From Paraburkholderia sp. PGU19 (GTDB taxonomy: Bacteria > Pseudomonadota > Gammaproteobacteria > Burkholderiales > Burkholderiaceae): a stretch of 64,000 nucleotides of DNA. The DNA lies in the NCBI RefSeq assembly GCF_013426915.1, contig NZ_AP023179.1, positions 2,976,001 to 3,040,000 on the forward strand, in the 5' to 3' direction. Positions 45,751 to 56,233 of the stretch are shown in pieces. Made by a program: the position numbers and the translations under genes. Numbering within the stretch: position 1 is the first letter of the stretch; every line of letters begins with the position of its first letter. The notes beneath the pieces are model-generated. The model was not told the DNA's origin. It saw only the letters and a program-made list of their open reading frames with translations, and ran no database searches.

Positions 45751-48482
45751 CTATTTCACGGAAGCCGCCACTTCGGCGTCCTGTGCCTCGCCCGTCTCAG
45801 GCACGAAGCCCGAGCTTGCAGGTTCGCGCGGCTGCAACAGCAACGCGACGAGACCCGACCATCCCGTCTGATGCGACGCGCCCACGCCGCGTCCGTTATC
45901 GCCGTGAAAGTATTCATGAAAGAGCACGAGATCCTGCGAGCGCGGGTCCGCCTGCAACAGGGGATACGCAGCCATCACAGGCCGCTCGTTGTTCTTGTTC
46001 TTCAGGAAGAGCGTCGTGGTGCGTTGCGCGAGCGCGTCGGCGATTTCGGACAATGAAAGCTGGTTGCCCGAGCCCGTCGGGTACTCGACGCGAAAGTCGT
46101 CACCGTAATATCGATGGAATTCATATAGCGACTCGATCAGCAGATAGTTGACGGGCATCCACACCGGCCCGCGCCAGTTCGAATTACCGCCGAACACCCG
46201 CGAATCCGATTCAGCGGGCAAGTACTTCACGCAGAAGCTCTGGCCGTTGTGTTGATAGACGTAGGGTTGATCGCGATGCACACGCGAGAGCGCGCGCACG
46301 CCGTGATCGGACAGGAACTCGGCTTCGTCGAGCGCGCGCCTGAGCAGCGCTTTCATCCGATGCCCGCGCAACAGCGAAAGCAGCAGGCTGTTGCCGCGCC
46401 CCGGCTCATTCCAACGCGACACCAGTCGCGCGAGTTCGGGCTTGTTGCGCAGGAACCAGACAAGGCGATCGCGAAGACCGGGCAGCGAGCCATGCAGCCG
46501 CTCTTCGAGCACATGCACGGCGAGCAGCGGAATCAGACCGACAATCGAGCGCACGCGCATCGGCACATTGGAGCCGTCGGGCAGGCGCAGCTTGTCATAG
46601 AAGAATTCGTCCTGGCTGTCCCACAAACCTGTATCGCAGTTATCTTCACAACTCACAGCCTGCGCGATATACAGGAAGTGCTCGAAGAACTTCACGCCAA
46701 TATCGACGAACACGTGATTTGCAAACGCGAGTTCGAGCGCGATACGCATCAGGTCCAGCGCATATGCCGCCATCCATGCGGTGCCGTCGGCCTGGTCGAT
46801 ATGGCCGCCCGTTGGCAATGGCGACGAGCGGTCGAAAATGCCGACGTTGTCGAGCCCAAGAAAGCCGCCCTGGAAGATATTGCGGCCGTCTGCATCCTTG
46901 CGGTTCACCCACCACGCGAAGTTGAGCAGCAGCTTGTGGAAGACCAGCTCGAGAAAATCGCGGTCGCCCTTGCCCATCAGCGCGCGATCGATTTCATACA
47001 CACGCCACGCAGCCCATGCATGCACGGGCGGGTTGGCATCGCTGAACGCCCATTCGTACGCGGGGATCTGCCCGTTCGGATGCATGTAGCGATCCTTCAC
47101 GAGCAGCAGCAACTGACGCTTCGCAAACGCGGGATCGATCAACGCGAACGCGGCGGCATGAAACGCGAGATCCCATGATGCGTACCACGGATACTCCCAC
47201 TTGTCGGGCATCGACACGATATCCGCGTTGCACAAATGCCGCCAGTCGCGATTGCGCCCCTGTTTGCGCGATGCGGGCGGCGTCGGCTGCGAGGGGTCGC
47301 CGTCCATCCAGCGCTCGACGTCGAACTGGTAATACTGCTTCGACCACAGCATGCCCGCCAGCGCCTGGCGCTGCACGAGCCGCTCGTCGGCGCCTTCGAT
47401 AGGGTGCTGCAACGCCGCATAGAACGCATCGGCTTCGGCGATGCGCTGCGCGAACAGTTGCTCGGCATCGAGCGGCGTTTCATCGGGGCAAAACTCGGGA
47501 CGCCAGCGCAGATAGACGACGGCCGCCCCTGCGGCGGCAGATTCAGCGGCACGTGCGCGGCCGCCTTCGTTCCCGCGTCGCGCCGGATCGCGTCGGCGTC
47601 GCCGTGCACGAGGTAGTCGTTGAATCCGTCCTTGAACGGACCTTGCGCGTCCATGTTGAAATGGCGCCGGACGTTCGTATCGTTCTCGCAAAACAGCCAC
47701 TCGAAGACCGTGGTATCGGGCGACCATGCGGTCACCACGATCGGCTCATGACCAGGATGCGTGCCGAGCAGACGCGTGACGCCGTGTACCGTCTCCTTCG
47801 TGAGCTTCGGGCGCTCGTCGCCCTCCTTCCACGACCATTTGTTGCGCGCCCAGATTTGCGGCAGCAGATCGAGAGAGGCCGATTCGTCCGCGCGGTTTTC
47901 GACGGTGACGCGCATCACGATGTCTTCGGGCGTGCTCTTTGCATATTCGACGGTCACGTCGAAATAGCGCAAGTCGTCGAAGACGCCTGTATCGAGTACT
48001 TCGTATTCCGGCAGGTCCGCACCGCGCCGCCCGTTCTCTTCGACGAGATCCTGATAGGGAAACGCGCCATGCGGGTACTTGTACAGCATCCGCATATATG
48101 AATGCGTCGGCGTGCCGTCGAGATAGAAATACAGTTCCTTGACGTCCTCGCCGTGGTTGCCTTCCTGGTTCGTGAGGCCGAACAGGCGTTCCTTGAGAAT
48201 GGGATCGGCGCGGTTCCACATCGCGATCGACACACACCAGTTCAATGTATCGTCGCCGAAACCCGCGATGCCGTCCTCGCCCCAGCGGTAGGCGCGGCTG
48301 CGCGCGTGATCGTGCGGGAAATAGTCCCATGCGGTGCCGTTCGGGCTGTAGTCTTCGCGCACCGTTCCCCACTGGCGCTCGCTCAGATACGGACCCCAAC
48401 GCTGCCATCGCGCGCACTCGCTGGAGTGCAGACGTATTCCTTCGACGGTCGCAAGCAGGTTTCCGGCGCGCAGCGGAGGCAT
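45751..48482 (-). pseudogene. GH63-like (MGH-type) glucosidase with one frameshift
   Basis: Two frames together encode about 910 residues of a large GH63-like glucosidase. The first part (48482 to about 47535) has CARWQRWGPYLSERQWGTVR, YFPHDHARSRAYRWGEDGIA and FGLTNQEGNHGEDVKELYFY. The second (about 47535 to 45751) has QRQALAGMLWSKQYYQFDVE, PDKWEYPWYASWDLAFHAAA, FLGLDNVGIFDRS and GGNSNWRGPVWMPVNYLLI. Adding one C in the CCGCC run near 47532 joins them (LPPAGAAVVYLR). Either a genuine mutation or a sequence error. The enzyme should release glucose from alpha-glucosides. It follows the debranching gene by 34 bases. The start at 48482 has ACGAGGA upstream. Confidence 0.85.
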
Positions 48483-48516
48483 GGCAGCGTCCTCGTCTCT
48501 CGTGTGACGGTGGGTG

Positions 48517-50520
48517 TCACATCGTCGCGCGGTTTGGGGTGTTCGCGTCGGTGAGGTGGGCATGGGCGCTTTCGCCCAGCAACACGTCAATACGCAAGCG
48601 CTCTCCCAGCGACCACGCCTGAAACGGCGTGCCGCCCGGCGTGTGCGGCGCATCGCCGTCTGCGACTTCCGAAATGTGATCGAGGCCCGCGCGATCCAGA
48701 TGCGCGTCGAGCGGCGCGAGAAAACGCGCGCGTGCTGCGCTGCGATCTACCTCGTCGGGACGTTGCACGCGCAGCCATGCTTCGACGAATGGCCCGAGCA
48801 GCCATGGCCACACTGTCCCCTGGTGATACGCGCCGTCACGCTCGAGCGGCGCGCCCGCATAGCGCCCGCGATATGCAGGATCTTCCGGCGACAACGTGCG
48901 CAAACCCAGAGACGTCAGCAGATGCGCTTCCACCTGCGCAACGATGGCGCGCGCCGTTTCGCCTTCGACCAGCGCAAACGGCAAGCCGCCTGCCGCGAAA
49001 ATCTGATTGGGCCGGATCGATCTGTCGACCGTGCCGCGCACATGATCGACATCAACGTTATCGAACAGCGCGCCCGTTTGCGGATCGACGAAGCGTTGCG
49101 CAAACGAAGCCGCCACACGGTCGGCAGCTTCAGTCCATCGCGCGTTCCACTGTGCTGCAATGCGCAACGCGTTGAACCACAACGCCTGCACTTCAACCGG
49201 CTTGCCGATGCGCGGCGTCACCACCCAGTCGCCGACCTTCGCATCCATCCACGTGAGCTGCACGCCAGGCACGCCTTCACGCAGCAGGCCATCGTCGTCG
49301 GCTTGGATGCCGTAGCGCGTGCCCTGTGTGTAGCCGGCCAGAATCGTATCGACAGCTGCTTGCAGGCATTCGCGCGTCGCGTCCGACGCATGCCCCGCCG
49401 CCAGATAGTCGTGCACGGCAATCGCGAACCAGAGCGAGGCATCGACCGAGTTGTATTCCGGCTCGTCGCCGTAATCGGGAAAACGGTTCGGACACATGCC
49501 TTGTGAAATCGTCCCCGCCCAGGCGAGCAGGATCGATTCGGCTTCCGCGAGCCGCCCCGTTGCGATCAGCAGACCGCGCATCGCGATAAACGTATCGCGG
49601 CCCCAGTCGGTGAACCAGGGAAAACCGGCGACGATCGTGCGGCCCGCCGAGCGCGCGACGACGTACGCATCGGCGGAACGATGCAGGCGCGAAGCGAAAG
49701 CAGCGCGGCGGTTCGTTTCGGTCTCGGCAAGCGCATTCGCCTGCTCCATCGCGGCGGCTTGCGCAACAGGCGTCGATTGGTTCGGCACGTCCGCGCTCAA
49801 TATCATCGCGGCCGCATCCGAACGAAGATCGAACGTGAATACGCCGGGCGTCGCAAGGTTTTCGGTGAAATCGAGGCCGCGCTCACGTTCGCGTACGTAG
49901 CAGAAGTTGCGATACCAGACGGGCGCGTGTTCATATGCGCCGTTCGTGATGATGCGAATCGCTGGCAGATCGTGATACGGCTGCCACTCCACACGTTCGC
50001 CATCGACGGAAGCGGAAAAATCGAACGCGCCGTTCTCGTGATGCAGCGCGTGATAATCGCGACCCGACAGCAACGGACGAACGTGCAGCGTGATAGGGTC
50101 ATCGCCACTAGCATCGCCATCGAATGCCACGCGCCAGCGCAGCACTGTTTCGCAGGTTGCTTTCGCGACGAACGCTTCCGCGATCACACACGTCTGCGCA
50201 TCGATACGGAAGCGCCATGTCGGCCACGGCGTCGTGTCGAACGCGATCAGACTCGCAGCGATGTCGGGATAGACGATATCGGGTGCATAACGCTGCATCG
50301 ACAGCGGATAGCGCACGCCCTTCGTTTCGATCCAGGCCTCGATCCCGTTCACGAGCACGATACGGCCCGCTGGCGCGCGCGTCGCCGTGAGCAGCAGCGC
50401 GTGATAACGCCGCGTGCGCAGCATGCCGACCGTGCCCGACGCAAAGCCGCCAAAGCCGTCGGCCTCAAGCCATTCGTCTTCCAGACGTTCGATATCGAAA
50501 GGAGATTCGACGCGGGTCAT
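48517..50520 (-). CDS. Amylo-alpha-1,6-glucosidase (glycogen debranching type)
   Basis: A 667-residue protein of the bacterial GDE_N_bis / GDE_C type (GH133-like). The N-terminal domain starts EWLEADGFGGFASGTVGMLR, TRRYHALLLTA. The catalytic (alpha/alpha)6 domain has AGFPWFTDWGRDTFIAMRGL, ASLWFAIAVHDYLAAG, GVPGVQLTWMDAKVGDWVVT, GKPVEVQALWFNALRIAAQW and GAYHQGTVWPWLLGPFVEAW. It removes alpha-1,6 branch glucose from glycogen or imported dextrins. No signal peptide, so cytoplasmic. It heads the operon leading to glucosidase, zwf and the glucokinase-like gene. Confidence 0.9.
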   Translation of the reverse strand: MTRVESPFDIERLEDEWLEADGFGGFASGTVGMLRTRRYHALLLTATRAPAGRIVLVNGIEAWIETKGVRYPLSMQRYAPDIVYPDIAASLIAFDTTPWPTWRFRIDAQTCVIAEAFVAKATCETVLRWRVAFDGDASGDDPITLHVRPLLSGRDYHALHHENGAFDFSASVDGERVEWQPYHDLPAIRIITNGAYEHAPVWYRNFCYVRERERGLDFTENLATPGVFTFDLRSDAAAMILSADVPNQSTPVAQAAAMEQANALAETETNRRAAFASRLHRSADAYVVARSAGRTIVAGFPWFTDWGRDTFIAMRGLLIATGRLAEAESILLAWAGTISQGMCPNRFPDYGDEPEYNSVDASLWFAIAVHDYLAAGHASDATRECLQAAVDTILAGYTQGTRYGIQADDDGLLREGVPGVQLTWMDAKVGDWVVTPRIGKPVEVQALWFNALRIAAQWNARWTEAADRVAASFAQRFVDPQTGALFDNVDVDHVRGTVDRSIRPNQIFAAGGLPFALVEGETARAIVAQVEAHLLTSLGLRTLSPEDPAYRGRYAGAPLERDGAYHQGTVWPWLLGPFVEAWLRVQRPDEVDRSAARARFLAPLDAHLDRAGLDHISEVADGDAPHTPGGTPFQAWSLGERLRIDVLLGESAHAHLTDANTPNRATM

Positions 50521-50599
50521 CGCTATAGCCGCCGTGCGCCGGCGACGGGATCAAGACAGCCGACAGATTAGCCGCTCGCACATGAAATGTCTTGCTCGC

Positions 50600-51997
50600 T
50601 CAACTGGCCGACTGCGCAGTCGACGGCTCGCTCGCACCTGCTGCGCTGGAATCGCGCTGGATCGGCAGCACGGCCCACACTTCCAGGCCGCCACCCTCAC
50701 GTGCATGGAACTCCAGCGTGCCGCCATGCAGCCGCGCAATGCGTTCGACGATCGCCAGCCCCAGCCCCGTGCCGCCCGTCTTGCCATGCGCGTTCTTGCC
50801 GCGCTGGAACGGCGCCTTGAGCCGTTCGAGTTCTTCCGCGCTCAAGCCTTTGCCGCGATCGGCGACGGCCACATGGATCGCCTGCGCGTCCGCCCACGTC
50901 CTCACGGCGAGACCCGTTTGTCCGTAGACGACGGCGTTCTGCATCAGGTTCATCACGAGCCGCATCATCGTGATGGGCCGGAACGCGTGCTCGGGCAGCT
51001 CGCCCAGTTGCAGGTCGAACTCGTGCCCAAGACCCGCGAAGTCGGCGGCAAGCTGGCTGATCAGCGCGTTCAGATCGCCCGATTGCGGCGTCTCGCGCTC
51101 GCCGCTGCCCGCATAGTCCATGAACTGCTGAAGAATCGTATCGATCTGGTCCAGATAGGATTCCGCCGCGCCGACGAAGGCTTCGTCGCCGTTCGTGTCG
51201 TTCGCCATGGCCATCGCAAGGCGCAGCTTGGTCAACGGCGTGCGGATGTCGTGCGAGATGCCCGCGAGCATCAGCGCACGCGTCGCTTCCGCCTGCTGCA
51301 ACGCCTGCGTCATCTGGTTGAACGCGCCGCTGACTTGTGCGATTTCCGTCGGACCATCGACGGGCAAAGGCGGCGGCACTTCGCCCGCGCTCACGCGGCG
51401 TGCCGCTTGCGCAAGCTCCCGCAATGGACGGTTCAGATGCGCCTGCAGCGCGAAGCCCGTCAACGCGGCGAGCATCGCCAGCCCGATGGACAGCAGCACC
51501 GCGGTCAGCATGCCGCCGCCCTGTGCCTCTTCCGGCACCTGCAAGCCGATCCAGTAGGGCGTGCCCGCCACATGCATGCGGATCCACATGCGCGGATGCG
51601 GCGCGCCCTGCCAGCGCACTTCTGTGCCCGCAGGCAGATAGCGGTGCAGCGTATCCAGGAACGTCACCAGCTGATAGGTCCGGTAGAACGCGAGCAACCG
51701 CACACGCGGCTCGGATACAGCTTCCGTTGGCGGTTCGCTGCGCGCATCGAGCCGCGCGACGAGCGTGTCGCGTGCGTCCTCGGGCGACGCGGCCAGCGCG
51801 TTGTCCAGCGTCTTGATGTACGTGCCGAACACGGCCGCGGCGCGTTCGACGCGCGGCTTCTGCACGTAATGAATCAGCACGCTCAGCGAGCACACCTGAG
51901 TGAACGCAACGAGCACGATCAGCAGCGCGATGTTGCGCGCGAGCACGCTGCGCGGCAGCAAGCGGGACATGAAGCGCGGCAACATTCGCGCGCTCAT
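50600..51997 (-). CDS. envZ: EnvZ-like sensor histidine kinase
   Basis: A 465-residue membrane kinase. A helix near residue 15-35 and another near 155-175 flank a periplasmic domain. Then HAMP (LNRPLRELAQAARRVSAGEV), HisKA with LAGISHDIRTPLTKLRL (phospho-histidine) and an ATPase domain (LMQNAVVYG, DRGKGLSAEEL, GTGLGLAIVERIA). It overlaps the upstream ompR by four bases (ATGA at 51997), fixing the start. The EnvZ label rests on the OmpR partner and kinase sequence; the stimulus is not known. Confidence 0.88.
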   Translation of the reverse strand: MSARMLPRFMSRLLPRSVLARNIALLIVLVAFTQVCSLSVLIHYVQKPRVERAAAVFGTYIKTLDNALAASPEDARDTLVARLDARSEPPTEAVSEPRVRLLAFYRTYQLVTFLDTLHRYLPAGTEVRWQGAPHPRMWIRMHVAGTPYWIGLQVPEEAQGGGMLTAVLLSIGLAMLAALTGFALQAHLNRPLRELAQAARRVSAGEVPPPLPVDGPTEIAQVSGAFNQMTQALQQAEATRALMLAGISHDIRTPLTKLRLAMAMANDTNGDEAFVGAAESYLDQIDTILQQFMDYAGSGERETPQSGDLNALISQLAADFAGLGHEFDLQLGELPEHAFRPITMMRLVMNLMQNAVVYGQTGLAVRTWADAQAIHVAVADRGKGLSAEELERLKAPFQRGKNAHGKTGGTGLGLAIVERIARLHGGTLEFHAREGGGLEVWAVLPIQRDSSAAGASEPSTAQSAS

Positions 51998-52707
51998 GCG
52001 TCGACGTCGGCGACGAGCATATAGCCGACGCCCCACACGGTCTTGATGTAACGCGGCTTCGACGGATCGCTTTCAATGGCCTGCCGCAGACGCAGTATCT
52101 GCACGTCGATACTGCGGTCGAGCGCATCGTGGTCGCGCCCTCTTGCACGCGCGATCAGATTGTCGCGGCTCACCGCGCGGTTCGGCGATGCGGCGAGCGC
52201 CGTCAGCAGCAGCATCTGCGCCGAATGCAGCTCGAGAAGATCGTCCTGTTTGTAGAGGCACTGCTTGGCGACATCGAGCCGGAAGTCCCCGAAGCGCAGC
52301 GTCTGCGTGGTGACGGTCGGATCGTTCGAGGCGATTTTCTGGCGGCGCAGCAGCGCATTGATGCGCGCCACCAGTTCGCGCGGCAGGAATGGTTTCGCGA
52401 GGTAATCGTCGGCGCCCGTTTCGAGGCCGATCACGCGATCGAGCGGATCGCCTTTGGCCGTGAGCATCAGAATGGGCAGCGTGTGCCCTTCCGCCCGCAG
52501 TTTCGCGCAGATCTGCAGGCCGTCTTCTTCGCCGATCATCAGATCGAGCACCAGCAGATCATACGGCTCACGCTGCAAATAGCGCTCGAGCCGCTTGCTG
52601 TTTTCCACCGCGCGGACTTCGAAACCATGTCCGCTCAGAAAGCGCTGCAGCATATTGCGGAGTTCCGCTTCGTCGTCGAGCACGATGATGCGGGCGGGTC
52701 GGTCCAT
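51994..52707 (-). CDS. ompR: OmpR-like response regulator
   Basis: A 237-residue regulator. The receiver domain has the acidic pair in VLDDEAE, the phospho-aspartate in LLVLDLMIGEEDG and MLTAKGDPLDR. The winged-helix DNA-binding domain has SAQMLLLTALAASPNRAVSR and DALDRSIDVQILRLRQAIE, PRYIKTVWGVGYMLV, which is close to OmpR itself. AAGGAG nine bases upstream supports 52707. It is translationally coupled to the kinase. Confidence 0.9.
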   Translation of the reverse strand: MDRPARIIVLDDEAELRNMLQRFLSGHGFEVRAVENSKRLERYLQREPYDLLVLDLMIGEEDGLQICAKLRAEGHTLPILMLTAKGDPLDRVIGLETGADDYLAKPFLPRELVARINALLRRQKIASNDPTVTTQTLRFGDFRLDVAKQCLYKQDDLLELHSAQMLLLTALAASPNRAVSRDNLIARARGRDHDALDRSIDVQILRLRQAIESDPSKPRYIKTVWGVGYMLVADVDA

Positions 52708-52779
52708 ACAAGGCTCCTTCGTCGCGTATGGTTTCATTCATCTTGCAACAGTGTAGCTTCATGCCGACCCGTTTTTCCG

Positions 52780-53073
52780 TCAGTGCGATCCCGCGCGCTG
52801 CGCCATGAACTGCTCGATCTGCGCGAGCGTCACGTAGCCCTGCTTCTGCGTGTCGATCTCATTGAAATGCTGCGCCACGCGTGGCATGCCCGTCTGCGCC
52901 TGAGCAAGCGTCAGCTTGCCGTCGTGTGTCGTGTTGGCGGCGGCAAAGCGCTCCTGCAACTGCTGCATCATGCGCTCCATGCGCGGCGATCCCGCCATCG
53001 GTTGCGGCGCCGTCTGGGCCATCACGCCCGTCGATGCAATGCACAAAGCCAGAATAGCGATCAACTTCTTCAT
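52780..53073 (-). CDS. Small exported EF-hand-like protein
   Basis: A 97-residue protein with a signal peptide (MKKLIAILALCIASTGVMAQ). Two EF-hand-like loops follow: NTTHDGKLTLAQA and DTQKQGYVTLAQIE. The first loop lacks the leading aspartate and the second has Gln-Lys in place of ligands, so calcium binding is doubtful. Helical segments ERMMQQLQERFAAA and AQHFNEI flank them. It lies 72 bases upstream of ompR on the same strand and may share its promoter. Confidence 0.75.
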   Translation of the reverse strand: MKKLIAILALCIASTGVMAQTAPQPMAGSPRMERMMQQLQERFAAANTTHDGKLTLAQAQTGMPRVAQHFNEIDTQKQGYVTLAQIEQFMAQRAGSH

Positions 53074-53397
53074 TTCCCATCTCCATCATCGGTTCATTCA
53101 ACTTCTTCGCTACGTCGTGTTGCGATTCGTCGTTGGTGAAGCGAATTCTGGTTGTCCGGGACGCCCAAGGCAATTTCAAAGTTATGTCGATCCATGTCAT
53201 GCCAGCACCCCGCAATTTCACGCACGATGCAATGCGTATTACGCAGCAGACACTTCAAAAATGAGCGTGCTTTTTCCGACATCGAATGAAACAAGTAATC
53301 GCTGCCCATGAACCGATGCGTTGCGTATCGTTTGCACGTCGGTTGCCTCATCAGCATTTCGCATCGCATCCGCCGACATCCGCTTCAGGAGTTTCAT
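53074..53397. other. Divergent intergenic region
   Basis: Lies between the EF-hand-like gene and the proline-rich protein. It is AT-richer than flanking DNA (around 53090-53200), consistent with promoters on both strands. No gene is recognised. Confidence 0.45.
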
Positions 53398-53679
53398 GTG
53401 AACATTCGCTCTGCTTATACGTCCGCGATCGCCGCCATGGGCATCGCCTGCTCGACGAGCGCCTTTGCCGGCACCGTCTTCATTCATGCGGCCTATGTGC
53501 CCGCCGCCGTCTATGCACCGGCGCGCACGCTCTATTACGTGCCGCCGCAACCGCCTGCCGTGGTGCCCATCGTGCCGGTGGCGCCCGTCGTGCCCTACGT
53601 TGCCGTCGTGCCGCCACCCGCGCCCGCGATACGGCTGCCCTATGCGACGATTCCCGTGCCTGTCGTCATCATCCGCTGA
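53398..53679 (+). CDS. Small exported proline/valine-rich protein
   Basis: A 93-residue protein, GTG start with AGGAG seven bases upstream. It has a signal peptide (MNIRSAYTSAIAAMGIACST, cleavage after SAFA near residue 24). The mature part is almost entirely proline, valine and alanine: YVPPQPPAVVPIVPVAPVVP, YVAVVPPPAPAIRLPYATIP. No cysteine or charged core. It could be a flexible envelope spacer. Function unknown. Confidence 0.6.
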   Translation: MNIRSAYTSAIAAMGIACSTSAFAGTVFIHAAYVPAAVYAPARTLYYVPPQPPAVVPIVPVAPVVPYVAVVPPPAPAIRLPYATIPVPVVIIR

Positions 53680-53768
53680 CCGCATTCGTGCCACGATTCA
53701 CTTGATCTTTGCAGAGGCGAGGCCAACAATGAAAGCCTCGTTCGTCGACGAGTTTCGCGGAGGGCCAC

Positions 53769-54239
53769 ATGCCAGACATCGAAAAGGACAAGGTCATCGC
53801 CGTGCTGAACCAGATTCTCGAATCCGAGCTGGCAGGCGTGGTCCGTTATACGCACTACTCCTTCCTGGTGTTCGGCTTTGGCCGCATTCCAATCGTGTCG
53901 TGGCTGCGCCAGCAGGCTGACGAATCGTTGCTGCATGCGCATCAGGCGGGCGAATGGATCACGACGCTCGGCGAGTATCCGTCGCTAGGCATCGGTGCGC
54001 TGCTCGATTCGCATACGACGGACATCACGACCATCCTGCGTGAATCGCTCACAGCGGAAGACGTCGCGCTCGGCCTGTATCGCGATCTGCTCGCACTGGT
54101 CAAGGACCGCTCCGTCGCGCTCGAAGAATATGCGCGGCAGATGATTACCGTCGAAGAGATGCACGCGGGGGAAGTAGACAAGATGCTCCGCAAGCCCGGC
54201 ACGGTGGGCACATCGGGCGAGCGCGGCGCGGCGCATTGA
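53769..54239 (+). CDS. Ferritin-like / bacterioferritin-like protein
   Basis: A 156-residue four-helix protein: KVIAVLNQILESELAGVVRY (first helix, iron glutamate), ADESLLHAHQAGEWITTLGE (second, with Glu and His ligands), EDVALGLYRDLLALVKDRSV and EEYARQMITVEEMHAGEVDK (fourth helix, with ExxH-like ligand). Spacing fits the bacterioferritin/Dps group that stores iron or detoxifies peroxide. The central heme methionine of bacterioferritin is not obvious. GGAGGG precedes the start closely. Confidence 0.85.
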   Translation: MPDIEKDKVIAVLNQILESELAGVVRYTHYSFLVFGFGRIPIVSWLRQQADESLLHAHQAGEWITTLGEYPSLGIGALLDSHTTDITTILRESLTAEDVALGLYRDLLALVKDRSVALEEYARQMITVEEMHAGEVDKMLRKPGTVGTSGERGAAH

Positions 54240-54571
54240 GTTTGTTTGCCGTGCTGTAAGGGCGCAATCGCAAGCGTGCGCGCCTCATTCAATTGTCAAA
54301 TTGCTCGTCGCATTCACGTTACTTCAACGATCGTCCGTCTATCCACCTCTCGAGAAGCGCCGCATAGGTCAACACATGACATATACGGCGCTTCTGTCTT
54401 TGCGCGCTGATTTAACGTTTGAGCGCCGTAAAACAGATCTATTCCCCTAAAGCTTCTGCAAGCATGATCTCGTTTGCAACGACCCATGCTAGGCTATGCG
54501 CGGCATCAGGCTGTTGAATTCTGCATTCGCAATTTCGTTCGTAGTCCGCGCAGGTAATACAGGGTGGATAG
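54240..54571. other. Intergenic region before the RND operon
   Basis: No gene. It carries a 14-bp inverted repeat (54353-54395) and must hold the promoter of the efflux operon, which starts at 54572. Confidence 0.5.
54353..54395. terminator. Inverted repeat, probable terminator of the ferritin-like gene
   Basis: AGAAGCGCCGCATA and TATACGGCGCTTCT pair at 13 of 14 positions around a 15-base loop; GTCTTTG follows. It might instead be an operator for the efflux operon. Confidence 0.5.
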
Positions 54572-56140
54572 ATGATCGATGACGTTAAAGGCAGTGTCAG
54601 CCGTAGTCGTTTGCATAGACCCCCACGTTTCGCGTTCGACGCTTCGATCAGCGCAGCCGTCGCTATTCTGGGCGCGGCATTGCTCCCCCTGTCCGGCTGC
54701 ATGGTCGGCCCCGATTACCGCACGCCCACACCGCCCGCTACTGAAACCTATACGCCTACGCCCCTGCCCGATCAGACGGCATCGGCGCCAGGCGCGTCGG
54801 GCGTGCCCCAGCAATTCATCGCCGGGCAGGATATTCCCGCCCAATGGTGGACGCTCTTTCATTGCGAGCCGCTCGACGCGCTGATACGCGAAGCGCTCGC
54901 CAATAGCCCGAACGTCGCCGCGGCGCAGGCCGCGCTCAGGCAGGCGGCCGAGAACTATCGCGCGGAAGTGGGCAGCGCGTTGTATCCATCCGTCGATGCG
55001 AAGCTCAATGCGACGCGTGAAAAGTTCAACGGCGTCACGTTCGGTGAGCCGGGACTCACGGAAGAGCTGAACCTGTATAACGCTTCAGTGAATGTGTCGT
55101 ACAACCTCGATGTGTTCGGCGGCTCGCGGCGCGAACTCGAATCGCTGCGCTCGCAAATCGATTACCAGAGCTACCAGTTGCAGGCCGCGTATCTCGCGCT
55201 GTCGGCGAACATCGTGACGGCGGCGGTCAAGGAAGCGTCGTTGCGCGAGCAGATCGACTCGACCGAGCGCATCGCCGCCGACGAAGAAGCGCAACTCGGC
55301 GTATTGCGCAAACAGTTCGAGCTGGGCGGCGTGGGCCGCACTGCCGTACTTTCGCAGGAAACGTTGCTCGCGCAAACACGCGCGACGCTGCCGCCGCTGC
55401 GCCAATCGCTCGATCAGACGCGTCATCAGCTTGCCGTGCTCGCGGGCAAGCTGCCGAGTGATACGGCCGTGCCCGAGTTCAGGCTGTCGATGTTCACGCT
55501 GCCGCAGAGCTTGCCCGTGAGTCTGCCTTCGTCGCTCGTCCGGCAGCGCCCCGACATTCTCGCCGCCGACGCCACGCTGCATCAGGCGAGCGCCCAGGTT
55601 GGCGTGGCGACGGCGAACATGTATCCGCAGATCACACTGTCGGCGAGCTATGGCCCGCAGGCGCTAACGCCCGCCGGACTGCTCAAATACGCGGACATGA
55701 TCTGGAGCATCGGCGCGGGCATCACACAGCCAATTTTTCACGGCGGCCAGTTGAGCGCACAGAAGCGTGCAGCCGAGGCCGCTTTCGATCAGGCCAACGC
55801 GCAATACCGGCAAACCGTGCTGCTCGCGTTCCAGAACGTCGCAGATACGTTGCGCGCACTCGAACACGATGCGACGGGTCTCGCCGCGCAAACGGACGCA
55901 TGGCGCGCGGCGAGCGCTTCGCTCGATCTGACGCGCGGCCAGTTCCGTGTCGGCGGCGTCAGCTATCTGGCGCTGCTCGATGCGCAGCGTCAATACCAGC
56001 AGACCGTCGTGAATCTCGCGCAGGCGCAGGCCGCGCGCTATGCGGATACGGCAGCGCTGTTCCAGTCGCTGGGCGGAGGCTGGTGGAACGACGCGACCAC
56101 GAGCCAGGCGAATCAGGCAAACCCCGCCACGCCACATTGA
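54572..56140 (+). CDS. RND efflux outer-membrane channel lipoprotein (NodT/OprM type)
   Basis: A 522-residue outer-membrane factor. A long basic N-terminus precedes a hydrophobic signal with lipobox PLSGC (cysteine near residue 48), then MVGPDYRTP, the usual OprM-type start. Later features: ALIREALANSPNVAAAQAAL, YNLDVFGGSRRELESLRSQI, RQRPDILAADATLHQASAQV and VGVATANMYPQITLSAS. It forms the TolC-like exit tunnel. It heads the operon, 93 bases before the adaptor. GGTGGA precedes the start. Confidence 0.92.
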   Translation: MIDDVKGSVSRSRLHRPPRFAFDASISAAVAILGAALLPLSGCMVGPDYRTPTPPATETYTPTPLPDQTASAPGASGVPQQFIAGQDIPAQWWTLFHCEPLDALIREALANSPNVAAAQAALRQAAENYRAEVGSALYPSVDAKLNATREKFNGVTFGEPGLTEELNLYNASVNVSYNLDVFGGSRRELESLRSQIDYQSYQLQAAYLALSANIVTAAVKEASLREQIDSTERIAADEEAQLGVLRKQFELGGVGRTAVLSQETLLAQTRATLPPLRQSLDQTRHQLAVLAGKLPSDTAVPEFRLSMFTLPQSLPVSLPSSLVRQRPDILAADATLHQASAQVGVATANMYPQITLSASYGPQALTPAGLLKYADMIWSIGAGITQPIFHGGQLSAQKRAAEAAFDQANAQYRQTVLLAFQNVADTLRALEHDATGLAAQTDAWRAASASLDLTRGQFRVGGVSYLALLDAQRQYQQTVVNLAQAQAARYADTAALFQSLGGGWWNDATTSQANQANPATPH

Positions 56141-56233
56141 TTTTTTGCAGTCACCGCGCGTCGCATGCGATGAGCCCGCAGCGCCGCCGGACGCGTTTCG
56201 TGCCTCACCCGTTTGCCGTGCAAGGACCTGACG

